A stretch of 64,000 nt of DNA from Cliona cf. orientalis (GCA_963930775.1 OZ005696.1:8548980-8612979), one strand, 5' to 3'; counted from the stretch's first letter, positions 9,285 to 20,622 are shown. Notes: a model not told the origin generated them from the sequence alone. Translations and numbers: made by a program.

Positions 9285-12008
9285 TCAAATCTGGCCCTGA
9301 TTACAATAATATGGAATGTACAGAAGTACTGTGTCAGCTCCAGCTTTCAAATTAACACACACAATAATCAACAATGTAACTGGGAAGGTCCCTGTATTAT
9401 GCTTGGCCATTACAAACCTTACAATGACTGTCACAGATAATGGGTGCATTGGTATTATCCTAGTACCTTGAACGTAAGTGCTCTCCACTGTGGCAGCCTG
9501 ATGGTGAAGGCCAACACCACGGAGTACCTCAGCAACCTGCCTCCAACTTGGGCAGGGATGGCCAGCGGCATAGAGGTCAAGGTTGACTTCTCTCCTCTGG
9601 GAGGGGCTGTGGAGGTTCCTTGTCATTTCAACAATCTTAGACACTGGTAGATCTAACCAATCGAATAGAAAGTCTACATACATATCATCCATTATTGCAA
9701 ATAGCTCCACCAGTTTCTCTGTTGTGATAGTGAGATCTGTGTTGATAATAAACCACAACGTTAATGTTGTGTCTATTGCTTTAATTAGTCTTTGAATAAT
9801 TAATTACTAGCTATCCATAATAATAGTAATACTTGCAACAAAATTCACAGCATGCAATACATGGTAAACTCTAAATCTAAACGTGTGCACTTGTGCAGCC
9901 CAGCCATCATACACATACTTAGCTGTGAGCATGTGTAGTAATGTCCAGCTTCACATTACACACATACAGAGTTGTAGTAGGTGTGGTCATGGGCATGGCA
10001 AAATTAAAATCCACACCTTGTTACATTGCTGTCATTACCAGCCTGTGCTTACAAAATTTAATAAGGATAGTAACTTTTACTGTTCCTGACATTTTGACAA
10101 CACTCATGCACCACTCGCTAAGATGCATAAAACTTGAAATGTAACATGGACAACAACGATGACGGCAGTAAAAGGATATTATTTTATCCTTGCAGGAAAA
10201 ATAACTTCATCTCACATGGGTAAGCCTATTTTGAGCACCTAGGCAATAACCATCAAAGCACATACACAAACACACAGTAGGTATGGGGTACATAGTTTAC
10301 TTACTGATAGCCTGGCACTTACCTCTGAGTGGTAGGAATGGTTTTAATTTCTCCACAGCAGCAAACTCCACTCGTCTGTACAGCCAACTGGCAAGATGTG
10401 TCCAGGAAGGCTGAGGATGGCAGTGGACATAGTAGGAGGCATACTCATTGGCTATTTCTCTCTTAGTGGAGCACCTCTGCTGGATCTCAGTGAGTCGGCT
10501 AACAGGGACTACTATCTTAACAAAAGAAGAAGGAGAATCAAGTGAGTCCCATTTGTTCACCAACTCCATGACTTCAGCCACACTGTCGGTCGTCAAGGTG
10601 GGGTCTGAAATGGAGAGCATAGCTATTAATATCCACACAGACTTTAAGAACATCCACCTACAGACAAATCTCACAAACATGTACAGGCTACATGCATGTG
10701 TGCAAAATTTAGCAGCTATCATTGTTAGTGGCCACAACACAAACGGTTGAAATTGGCTGCCTCACCTCAAGACTCTAGGTATTCTGTACACCTGCTTAAT
10801 TGAACTCTTATACGGTATACATGGAAATTTTGTCGTTGGACAAAAATTTGTGAACTCATGCTACCTTCGTATTGCATAAAAATAATTATTTTGATGCAAT
10901 AAATTCTTATCGATATGGTAAAGATCACCATATCCTCTACATAATAGTTAGACACTATTTAGGAGGTTTCTACGTGATTTAGTAGACAGAAGGGCTCTGT
11001 GTAGAATCCCGAGCGAAGCGAGGGTTCTACTGAGCCCTGAGGTCTTCTAAATCACGTAGAAACCGACTAAACAGTGTCTAACTACTTTAGATCCTAGCAA
11101 CAATGCCCAACAGCTTTGTATATAAACAACTGCCTAGCAATAAACTAGCCATAGGCAAGCAAAATTTACCAGGTTTTTTATGGAGCTTACAAGGTTTTTT
11201 ATGGGGCTTACAAGGTTTTTTATGAAGGATAGATACTGCAGTTCAACCAATCAGATCACTGTATTTGTTACAAGTAGGATCTAAAAAATCATAAAAAATT
11301 AACCGGTAGTGTGATAAAATTTTCGCCTATGAGAGCAAGTGGTGAAATTGGCAAAAATTTTCGCCTATCCACATATACAGTATGTGTATGGTGCTGCACC
11401 CTACACTACTGTGATGGTACACATGCCGTGGTATGGCGTGAGTACAATGTATATGTATTTTTGCTTGATGTGTGTATGTCTATCTACCTTGGACTGGTTC
11501 TCCATAGCTCCTAATACAATTAGCAACAGGAGTCTCCTCTGCCAAATCAAGAACAAAGATCACTGCCCTCCATGAGGGCTGGAAGCGACCTTGTCCCTGG
11601 AGAAACTGCTCCACAGCTTCCTTGAGGCTGCTGCTCCTGCCGAGGGTACCAAGCAGCTGCAGGGCCACCATTTCCCAGTCCTTCACTCCCCCCAATGCCT
11701 TCAAAATGTTTTCCACCGTTAGGGGCGGGGCTGGTGAGAGAGCATAAAGGCATATTTTAGGGTACATCAAATTAAAGAAGATTGCCATTCATGACGTTTT
11801 AGTGTTTATATCATGATATATGGCTACCATATTAAAATTATTCCACACAAACGGACACGCCCACTACGGATTGAGATTATGTTACATCAATATCATTCAA
11901 CTCGGACATTAGAATCATGGCTATGGTAGTGTGGCACATGCATTAAGCATCATTGACTAGATTTTTACCTCTGTTCAATGCTCCAGCTTCATTGTTTATC
12001 TCCGCCAT
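9285..12008 (-). CDS. A2: 5' half copy encoding only three death domains
   Basis: Exons 12008-11969 (MAEINNEAGALN), 11730-11488 (DD1), 10604-10323 (DD2) and 9736-9467 (DD3) match gene A, with phase-1 junctions and GT-AG borders. The ROC-COR exon and the last death-domain exon are absent because of the deletion junction near 8738. If the exon-4 donor is not used, the frame stays open to a stop at 9285, giving a predicted 338-aa protein with a hydrophobic tail (LSVTVIVRFVMAK and PVTLLIIVCVNL). That tail is intron sequence in the full-length genes, so it may be meaningless. It could act as a death-domain-only adaptor or decoy, or be a dead copy. All four exons are free of stops and the promoter-proximal AAGATGGCGGAG is kept. 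Confidence 0.55.
10945..11284. mobile_element. Foldback element in A2 intron 2
   Basis: The palindromic part (10945-11084) has ends TAGTTAGACACT and AGTGTCTAACTA and internal arms around CTACGTGATTTAG. It is followed by AT-rich sequence with three copies of a TTACAAGGTTTTTTATG-like unit, ending at GGATCTAAA. A3, A4 and A5 lack it at the same intron position. A relative of the palindrome is at 58148-58293. Confidence 0.65.
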
Positions 12009-12104
12009 CTTCAGTAGTTGGGCGTGGCAAGATTGATCATGTGCGCAGTTGAACCTACCCTCATGAAGGTCAAAGAGGTCACGGAGTTGAGCTGAAGTTG
12101 GAAG
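12009..12104. promoter_or_regulatory. Head-to-head region between A2 and B1
   Basis: The A2 start codon (12008, minus) and the first B-like exon segment (ending at a donor at 12104, plus) are divergent with under 100 bp between them. The same arrangement is seen for A3/B2 (25776-25886). A shared bidirectional promoter is inferred from spacing and from the conserved GGGCGTGGC box. B1's first exon is not open in frame, so its true start is unresolved. Confidence 0.4.
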
Positions 12105-12185
12105 GTAAAACCATAGATAATAAAACACATTGTGGGCCAACTAAAATTTAATTTCTGGATATCACGTGTTTTTTTATTCTTGTAG

Positions 12186-14756
12186 TGTGAAGGTTCGGAG
12201 GCAGGTGGCTTTTGAGCTAAGCAACATAGCACTGCTTGGAGGAAAGAACAAGGAACAAATAGCTGCAGATGGAGGGTAAGACCCCTTAATAATTCGAATT
12301 TTGATATCTCTCTCTCTTTGTAATCCACGTACATTTCCTTCATCCCTTCCCTCCTCCTTCCCCTAGTCTTCAGCTGCTCACCTCCATGATGTCCGGTGAT
12401 GATGAGGTAAGTGCACTACAATACACCATAACCTATTGTGGCTGTTGTGGCAGCTGTTTCCTATTATACGACTGCACATACTACACACAACATTATACTC
12501 CTGACTGCACCATGTACATGTATTGTGTAACTCAGGTAACCCAGGAGTATGCATCGGAAGCTCTCGCAGAAATGCTATCATTTCCAGCTGACCAAGCCCC
12601 TACAAACCCCACTACCATACAGGTGTGTAGGGATTAATATTTGTACTGGATATCATTGCTAATTTTAATATCTTATAGGTGGAATTTGTGTCGCAGGGAG
12701 GTGTGGCCACACTGTGTGCCCTCCTTCACTCGGCTAATGTGTTCATAGTTGAGAAGGCGGCTCTCTCTCTCTCCTACCTCTCCTCAACTTGCCTTGGCAA
12801 CCGGATGGCAGTCACTCAGGAGCGAGGGCAAGTTACATGTACTTATACAGTAAAATAGTATTAAGGACTTTCATAATACTATACAATAATAATCTATTTT
12901 ACTCACAAGCAATCGTGTGAGTAGTTAGTATCATAGTGAAACTGTGGTTGTAATCTTTTATGTCAAAATGGGATTCAAGTCAGTAGTCGTGGCATGAAGA
13001 CTGTTTTGTAATTATACCGGATTGTTGGTACACTCTTCACAGTCAGTAATGACATCACTGCAGGTTGGATGACCTTCAGAGAATCTTCACCAAATGTAAG
13101 TGAACACTTATTGTACTTATGATATAACTTCCTTTTCACTTCCGCTACACGTATGACATTGTATACTGTATAGCCGGAAAAGCGAATTTTAATTTGGCGG
13201 TTCCGCACGGGATCGCCATACGTATATTACATGCGAGTAGGAAATTTTGGATTTGGCGGTTGTAATATAGACCGCCAAACCACCAAATTTAATTCCCCGC
13301 CAAATTTTCCAGCTATATGGTATGTCACCCGGGTGTGCATATGTGTGTATATATTATACCAGCAAGAGCTTATAGACCTTGATATTAGTAATAGCTAAAT
13401 TTTATTGCAAGACTATGATCATCGAGAATCTCAATATGCTTAATTTGTCCTGATACCAACATACATGTACCATATAGCGGAGAAGCATTCGAGGGAGAAA
13501 TCATTGCATATCAGTAGGAAAGGAGAATTTGCAGAGTGCTAAATCAACCACATACATGTTAGTGGGTTGAGCATGCCCAAATTTCATAGAGAAAACTTTC
13601 ACAGATGGCACTCAACATTTCTCCCTCAATAGTTTCCCACTATACAGTATACATTTATGATCCAATACTGACCGCATGCAGCCCACACTGAGGTACAGCT
13701 GCTGGTTGGTCAGATACTGATGAACTTTGCCGTGTGTGATGAGTCCCGCCCCTTCCTGCTGGACCACGGGGGCCTGGTGGATGTGATGGTGGAAGCCGTT
13801 GGGATGAACCAGCTGAGGGAGGCCGTCAGAACTAGTGCTCTCAAGGCACTGCTGGAGCTAGGCAGGGCAGACAACAGGGTCATCTTGAATAGGGTAAGGG
13901 GATGATCTCTCTGAAATTTGGTTTCCCAATTGATCATCCATTGCTATGTCCCCCCTCCCCCTCCCTAAGATGTTCAATATTCTCACATTAATTTTTTATT
14001 ATGCTAAGATTTAGAAAACTAGAATGGTCAGCATTCTTATTTCCTTTCAGCCTGGGCTAGTGAAGGGTCTTCTGGACATTCAGTCTCTTAGAGGCAAGGA
14101 AATCCATCACTCCTGCTTGGAGCTGCTGCTCACCTTTGCCCAAGACTCTGAGGTAAATTATAGCAGCCCCTAGTTGTCTTGTTTTGAACATTAATTTTCT
14201 AACTTTTTTTGGTGTGTGTGTTTATTATTGTATACGTAGGGTTTGAAGCAGCTGCTTGTGCACTCTGACCTTCTCTCCTCCCTCCAAGAGTTAGTCCACT
14301 CTGCTACCAGTGACAGATACCTGGCTGTATTGATGGTAGGTGGAGTGAAGTTGAGAAATTAATATTGTACGAGTTTGCTGTACACAGACTATGACAGATT
14401 TGGTGGGAAATTATAATAATTTGGCTACCCTTACCAAATCACAAAATTAATTTTAAAATCTTCCAATAATGTAATTTTGGGCCTAATCCCACTGATAATT
14501 TTATTTTTGGGGGGGGGGGGGGGGGGGGGTATTACTATTAATTTTTTATACTATTATTTTTATTATTCTGCTTTCTCTTCAGCTGCAGGTTGTCTTGGTG
14601 ATGCTGAAGGCACGTCGACACAGGGCTAGGTTGATCTCCATCGGGGTGAGGGATCTACTGGAGGAACTACAAAACAAGCTGGACGCGGTGACGGCTCAGG
14701 ACGATGAACTGATCAACCTTTTAGCCGAATGCTGGCTACAGTTCAATAATAATTAA
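12186..14756 (+). CDS. B1: armadillo/HEAT-type helical-repeat protein
   Basis: Exons: 12186-12275, 12367-12406, 12536-12622, 12679-12827, 13064-13095, 13682-13893, 14051-14152, 14240-14335 and 14583-14756. From an ATG at 12386 the spliced frame is open for 290 aa to TAA at 14754. Repeats of armadillo character are visible: VAFELSNIALLGGKNKEQI, LCALLHSANVFIVEKAALSL, QLLVGQILMNFAVCDESRPF, TSALKALLELGRADNRVIL and CLELLLTFAQDSEGLKQLL. The intron after 12827 uses a GC donor (GG|GCAAGT). The upstream exon ending at 12104 has a stop in the frame that B3 keeps open, so this copy is either 5'-damaged or starts at the ATG in the third exon. Armadillo folds bind partner proteins; the partner is unknown. 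B1 converges with C1. It is the best preserved B copy in the window. Confidence 0.7.
13165..13321. mobile_element. MITE in B1 intron with TATAGCYGGAAAA ends
   Basis: The left end TATAGCCGGAAAA and the right end TTTTCCAGCTATA are inverted repeats, with internal GGCGGT/ACCGCC and AAATTTGGCGG-type pairing. B4 reads straight through the empty site (GACATTGTATACGTCACCC), which defines the insertion and its TA target. Confidence 0.7.
13469..13647. mobile_element. MITE in B intron 6 (B1 copy)
   Basis: The ends (CATATAGCGG.GAA..TTCGAGGGAGAAA and TTTCTCCCTCAATAGTTTCCC) are inverted repeats. The same element sits at the same place in B2 (27010-27191), B3 (49725-49904) and B4 (60831-61016), so it predates the array. 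Confidence 0.7.
14509..14529 (+). repeat. Poly-G tract (21 G) in the last B1 intron
   Basis: A run of 21 guanines lies between exons 9 and 10 of B1. Several other G or C runs occur in the window (about 18000-18012, 50163-50184, 59530-59557), mostly inside inserted elements. The length may be uncertain because of sequencing of homopolymers. Confidence 0.9.
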
Positions 14757-15004
14757 GTTGTACAGAGTCTCTGGTGTATTATAGCTTAATACAACAACTC
14801 AATCAAACTGCAAAATTTCACTAACAGTATCAATGTCATTAAATGCCACCATTGATCACTTTTCAGCATTACCACCATTAAATTTTAAATTTTTTGTCCA
14901 ATTTTGATTTAAAAATTTTCAATAATAAAAGCATCATGTCATATATCTACACGTCGTCTGATTCATACCAAAGAGCTATCTGTGTGAACTATGACCAACA
15001 ATGG

Positions 15005-16658
15005 TCAGTGGTGGTGGTGTGGGCAGGAGTGAGTATGTCCCTGGTGATTATGACTCCTGGGCTTTGGTGGTTCATACCAGGAAGGCATCAGTTCTGGTCT
15101 CTCAGTTCTCTTGGCTTCAACTGTATCCTGTAATAAAAAGTAGGAATTTCATAGTTTAGGTTAGCTAACTTTGGATTTTCATAAAAAGTAGGTATAATAT
15201 TATACCAAAAGTGCAACTGCAGATCGACAATAGTTACTGTATTTGCCTAATTCAACAGAACATCTAAGGCACCTAAAACATTTAGGAGGCTATTGCAGTC
15301 ATTACCTTAGATACGGTGAAGCCTTTCTCGATGTTCAGTTGTGCATAGCCCACTTTCACTGCAATTCGATGGTTAGTTTCAACGTTGATTGTTACGTCCA
15401 GCACCAGCCTTCCCTTGGGCAGAGGAGGGAGACCACTCAGAACAACTTCACCAAGAAATGCAGCATCTTCACGCACACCTCCTTGCTCTCCCGTCTCATA
15501 CACTTCAAAAACAACCGTCGTTTGGTCATCTACGCTAGTGGTGAACTGCCTAGTCACTCTCGCAGGGCAGGGCAGGTTTTGCTGCAGTACAGTCTTGACA
15601 CTACCGTCTATGACCTTGACACCAAACGCAAAATTTGTGGCCGATAAAATGACGAAATCTTCGAATCGTTTGTTCCTATCCCCACCCAAGAGTGCGGCGT
15701 AGACAGCTGCACCTCGAACAGCAGCTGTGGACGGATCAGCAATAATCATAGGGAACACCCCAACAAAGAGATTACAAAGAGCTTTTTGAATTTCGGGAAG
15801 AATCGGTGACCCCCCACTGAGCAAGATTTGGTCAATTTTCTCTTGCGCTTGTATCTGAATACTTCTGACACATTTTTCTAAACTCTGAAAATTGCCTGAA
15901 CTAAACTCCTTCTGAGTGTCAGGTGTGAGGGGATAGCCATATGAAGAACGGACTTCGTAGATCGTATCGTCTATCGTGATGCAGCAAATATCAACGAACC
16001 CAGCACCAACGTTGATGACAATGACATTCACTGCATCTTTGCTCTCAGTCTCAAATCCGTGAGCAACTGCAGCCGCCCACGCCTTGTTAATAAATCGTTT
16101 CACTTTAATCCCAGCCGCATCACAAAGCTGTGTGATACGCACTCGATCCATGAAGCCAAAACAAGCAGGTACAGTTGCAACAGCCTCCTTGACGGGAACT
16201 CCTAGGTGCACGTCAACATTCTCGACAACCTTTCGAAGCACCATTGACAGTAACTCTTCTGGTTTGTAGAGCTTGCTGCTGTTGGATGATTTAGCGGCAG
16301 GAATGCTGACTGCAGCAAGCCCATCTTGATCAGCTGCTATTTCAAAAGGCCAGTTCCCTCTCTCGCTAATTATTACAGGTTCGTCTGGCTTCCTCCCCAG
16401 CAGCTTCTTTAGCCCATACACAGGGTGACAGAGGTTTCTTTGCGCCAGATCATAGGCATGTCGACCTAAGACAGTGGCTGAGCGAGCCAAACTGTCCGCG
16501 GACTCTGATTGGAGGTTGAAGCCCACAAAGGCGGGAGTAGAGTCGTTACCCAGTTCGTCCTTGATCAGCTCCACTCGACTGTCGCTGAAAATGGCAGCTC
16601 GCAGGTTGAACGTGCCCAAGTCCAAGCCGATCACTGCTGGCGGACTGGACAAAGCCAT
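15005..16658 (-). CDS. C1: mini-Hsp70 lacking subdomain IIB and lid, His-rich tail
   Basis: Exon 1 is 16658-15306 (451 codons) and exon 2 is 15127-15005 (40 codons plus stop); the junction is AAG|GTAATG...ATTACAG|GATACA, phase 0, giving 491 aa. The N-terminus (VIGLDLGTFNLR, VYGLKKLLGRK, VATVPACFGFMDR) is clearly an Hsp70 ATPase domain. The stretch between DTIYEVRSS and KIDQILLSGGS is about 37 residues where canonical Hsc70 has about 107, so subdomain IIB is gone. The phosphate-2 motif DLGGGTFD is altered to NVGAGFVD, and the INEP motif reads INKA. The beta-sandwich substrate domain is present (LSGLPPLPKGRLVLDVTI), the helical lid is absent, and exon 2 supplies a tail ending HNHQGHTHSCPHHHH. 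It is probably a non-cycling peptide or client binder, by inference. It lies downstream of A3 on the same strand and converges with B1. Confidence 0.85.
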
Positions 16659-16799
16659 ATTATTGAATGGAAAAGATCGTCAGTGCTACGTGTCGACCCT
16701 GTACCACTGATCGCAAATTTATGAAATCGCAGCACTATGCAGTGGCATTTCAAATTGTAGCGGATAAAAATAATATTGGTGATATACCAAAATTTTATT

Positions 16800-16905
16800 G
16801 GAGTATTCACGCAAACAAAATCACTTCCAACTAAACCGATCACTGTACTAGACTTGAGTGGACTGGACGAGGCCATAATAATATTATTATAAGATCGTCC
16901 GTGCT
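16800..16905 (-). repeat. Duplicate of the gene C start region
   Basis: The sequence around 16820-16905 (ACCGATCACTGTA..GGACTGGACGAGGCCATA, then AAGATCGTC.GTGCTTCGTGTC) repeats the C1 start region and its 5' flank at about 16628-16700. It would encode an ATGGCCTCGTCC start without a following Hsp70 frame. It is a short tandem or dispersed fragment of the C 5' end. Confidence 0.6.
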
Positions 16906-17469
16906 TCGTGTCACTTAATTTGACTATACCTAATCATTTATGCCATGAAGGCTGAAGTTTACTGACACTGTATGGGGACATTAACCAAGGGTTGGCTATG
17001 CCAGACTATGGGGACACATTACCCTAGAAAGGACACGTGACTCTAGACTAAGTGTTAAATGTCCCTAGGAGACACCCTACTCTAGTGAAGTACGTCCCCG
17101 GGGACATACTGCCAGGGTACAGTGTCGGGGGGGGGGGGGAGGGAGGGGAGGTGGGTCATGTGACACTATGACAGCGTAATAATGTAGTGTTTACAAAGCC
17201 CCAAATTTAATACCCATACTCACAAAACGTTTGCCCATGTACGGATATTATCACACACACCTATACAACATTTAAACTTTTATTCAAGTGACCAACAAAA
17301 ACTGTAAAATCGCAACACTTAGCAGTGGCATTTTCAAGGTTGCAACAGATGAAAACATTGTTGATAGCTACACCAAAATCTCACAATATAATTATGATTG
17401 AAGTGTTCACACAAACAATAAAAATATTCATTATTATAAAAAATACATGATATTATTAAATGTATAAAC
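16906..17469. other. A3/C1 intergenic region
   Basis: There is no supported gene. The left part has repeated GGGGACA/TGTCCCC blocks (for example around 16973-17095), including CCCCGGGGACATA, that look like remains of a small inverted-repeat element, then a poly-G run near 17130. The right part resembles the sequence upstream of other C genes (CACAACAATAATATTCAT-type AT-rich DNA). Confidence 0.4.
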
Positions 17470-20290
17470 TCATTTCAGTGCTAGAACTTGCTTTGCTAGA
17501 CGTCCAAATCCAACAGTGGGGGACTGGAGGGCCTCAGCTAATGCTGCTAAAGTGGGTTTAGGTTGAATCTTCTTCAACCAAGTGGTCAGCATCTCTCTAA
17601 AACAATCGTTAGTCTTAGCATTGTCTTTTTTGATGACATCCAGTGTTCCGGGATCGATACTGAGTTTCAAGCCGATGTTGTACCACTCCTCCCTTGAGTC
17701 CCACGCAGCATCTTGAATCATACTAAGATCTTTGATGGTACATGTAAGTATACCTGTATATGACAGTGTGTAGAATGTAATGATTATAATCTATCATTAT
17801 CAAGAGTGCATTAGGAAAAGTACATAGCTAACTGCGTGGACGAGCAAGCTCTATGCTGTGAGATGGTGGGGTCGTCCTACATGTGCCAGCCCAGCCATAG
17901 ATGTGTTTCGTTTACACAGTGATTATACTCGTGGATGTGTGGTTGCAGATGTGCTGCACAGCATCTACTTAAGAACTATAATACCCATTACTGCCCCCCC
18001 CCCCCCCCCCCAGTATTATTGTGGCCACACAGTTTTTTTACAAAAATAATATACTTTGCCTAGTATTTAATACGAGCTGTGACGCCATCATCACAGAATA
18101 ATATATCGCTATGTAATAGTTAGGAGGGAAGCTCCAATATAGAGTACACAATGTACATACCTGCATCTTTGCCGAACCAGATCTTGTGTTCTTCGGTCAT
18201 CTCACTGAATACGGAGCCTGGGTGAGTGGTACAGGTCAAAAGGTCACTGCTAGAAATGGTGGCTGCATGCAGTGTGGTGTCTCGGTGCTCGGCACTAGAG
18301 CAGAGAAAAGCTGTATTGGGGATCGAATTTTCGTAGTTCAATCGTCGTGACGCTTTGCGAATTCCAGTGAGGACAGTCTCGCGGATCAATGGGCAGACCT
18401 TTTTACACACTTCAAGTGCTTTAGCTTGGCTAATACTGGGAGGAATTTTGATTTCAACTTGGAAGAAGGTAGTGAAAGAATCAGTTATCGTGATGAAACC
18501 AGGGTGGTTTCCTGGAATAGTGAAGCGAGCGCTATTTCGCGACAGCTGGACAGGATTGCCACCCTCCATAAGAAGCTTCCAATTGAACTCAGTGATAAGA
18601 GCAGAAAGAAGACAGCAGTAGACTCCGAGTTTGGGACCATCTTCACTAAAATAGAAGAGGAGAGAAGCAGCAACTTGAAGGGCTGGGAGTGACAAGGGAT
18701 GAGGTATGGCTTCTTCCTCAAGGAGACACGCCATCAGGTACTTACCTTCACCTACCTCAGCAACAATCAGAAGATGCTGGAAAAGCAAGATCAGGTGATC
18801 TTCCTCGAAAAGCTTTGGAATGTAGCCTGATTCAAACTGTGAAAGAATATCACGTGTGATTATACCACATAACTTAAACTCTCAAGAACCACGTATACTT
18901 CTGGCTGCTTGAACCTGGGTAGGCAGCTTTGCACGCAGTGTTAAGCTATGCTCTACAAGCTCTGTGATCTTGTCAAGGACGACCTGAGAATTTATGAACA
19001 CTACCTCTGGAAGGACCTCACTATAATGCATGACAAGCTTGTGGGCTGTGAGGTATTTCAGAGCATCTTCAAAAGATTCTCGTGTGAAGTGGAATTTGGT
19101 TGCTTCCTTGAAGCACTCTTCCTTGCTCAGTATTGCCTTCTTTTGGTACTTTGCAAACCGTTTGAAAGCCATCTCCAAAGCAAAGTATCGATGTGGGATT
19201 CTAACACGTTGGAGCCTCTGAAGCTCACGCAACATGAGGTATCTCAAATCAGCAAGGACTGCCTGATCATCATCCCCTGGGCATTTGGCATTGATGGCAA
19301 ATATGAGCCGCTGTGACTCTGCATCACAAAAGATGACATGATCCATCATGTTTGGAGGGATGATGCTGAGCAGCTTTCGTTCTTTTTCTGCTCTGTCCTC
19401 GTCCTTGCACTGATGTTCAAGATCCTTGTGTGTCCCTATGAAGGCAATCTTAGGACATTTGCCACTTTCACAAGTCGACTGAAGGACTCGCATGCAGTGG
19501 CGAAAGGTCTGCAGGTGTGTGAAAGGAGATTTGAAAGGCTTTCCAATGGGTTTCCCATTAGTATAATACTCAACTAATGGGTGACTGTCAAGAGGCTCGT
19601 TGAGCTTCACCACGAGCATGCCAAACATGGTGTTGGAGACAAAAACTGGAAGTATTTCGTGATACGTTGGCTGCCCACCAGAATCAGCCATGTCAATCAC
19701 ATCCTGGTCATCCAGTTGACCAACTGCCTTTGATCCAGCATGCATTCGAACAACAAGCTCTCTCTCTAACCCACTATGCTCTAATCGTATCACCTTTCGA
19801 CTAGTGGAGGCTGATTCTACCCACTGTACTGGAGGTAAAACATTGAAATCTCCAGCTGAGATATGAGCTACAGCTGCTTCATCTCCCTCTAGTCGTCTGG
19901 TGTGTGGTTGTGGTGATCGCTTGCCTCTATGCGACAGTTGCGAATGCTTGGCTGACTCACAGAGCATGTCAGAGTACTGTTGGTCGGTGATCCTGGTAAA
20001 GCGAGTCTCACCAGCTGTCTCCTTGCTGACGCCAAGCTTGCATTGAGCTACTGCCCTCACTGGATTCTTAACACACTGTGTGCTTTGTCGTACGGGTGGA
20101 GGTTTCTCCTTGAGGAAAGCATGAAGAACGTGGGTCTTCCCAGACCCTCCAGCCCCCATCAGGAACGAACTACCACTCCGGAAGTTGGACCCTCCCTCCT
20201 TCATGGCTTCATCAAAGTTGTGCTGCGCCCTTTCACTCACTGTATATATCCATGCATAAAGTGAAACATTAATATCTAAACTCTGTGTAT

Positions 20291-20622
20291 AGATGGATTC
20301 CGCAAATCGATTATCCCGCGGCGCTAATTAGCTAAGCGGCCGAAGTCGACGTTTTACGCCTACTGCCGTTCTCAGGCTTGTAAGAATCGTCTTGGATACC
20401 AAGATCGACTGCTTGGAGCTTCTCTTAGTATCGATTCTTCGCTTTATTGCTCAGACCTTCGAAATAGTCGCTCGTTTTCGAAAAAAAACTTGACACGTTT
20501 CAATACAACAATATGCAGCATTGGCCTTTTTGCCCACAAAGGGTGTGGCAGTAGGCGTGGTACGTCGACTTCTGCCGCTTAGCTAATTAGCACCGCGGGA
20601 TAATCGATTTGCGGAATCCCTC
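20291..20622. mobile_element. 332-bp inverted-repeat element, TA target (A3 intron 4)
   Basis: The left arm begins GATGGATTCCGCAAATCGAT and continues through TATCCCGCGGCGCTAATTAG. The right arm is its near-perfect complement ending CGATTTGCGGAATCCCTC. TA flanks both ends. No coding capacity is seen. The other A copies lack it. Confidence 0.8.

Noticed and set aside
12386-12637. Single-frame cysteine-rich peptide reading through the B1 intron (YCGCCGSCFLLYDC)
   Set aside because: The frame crosses a GTAAGT donor and an acceptor that are used in the spliced armadillo model; the Cys residues are intron sequence.
15005-16658. Gene C as an HSPA12- or Hsp110-type protein
   Set aside because: The motifs align best to canonical Hsc70/DnaK (LKKLLGRK, SGLPPLPKG). 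Hsp110 has a long insert, and HSPA12 diverges strongly in these motifs.
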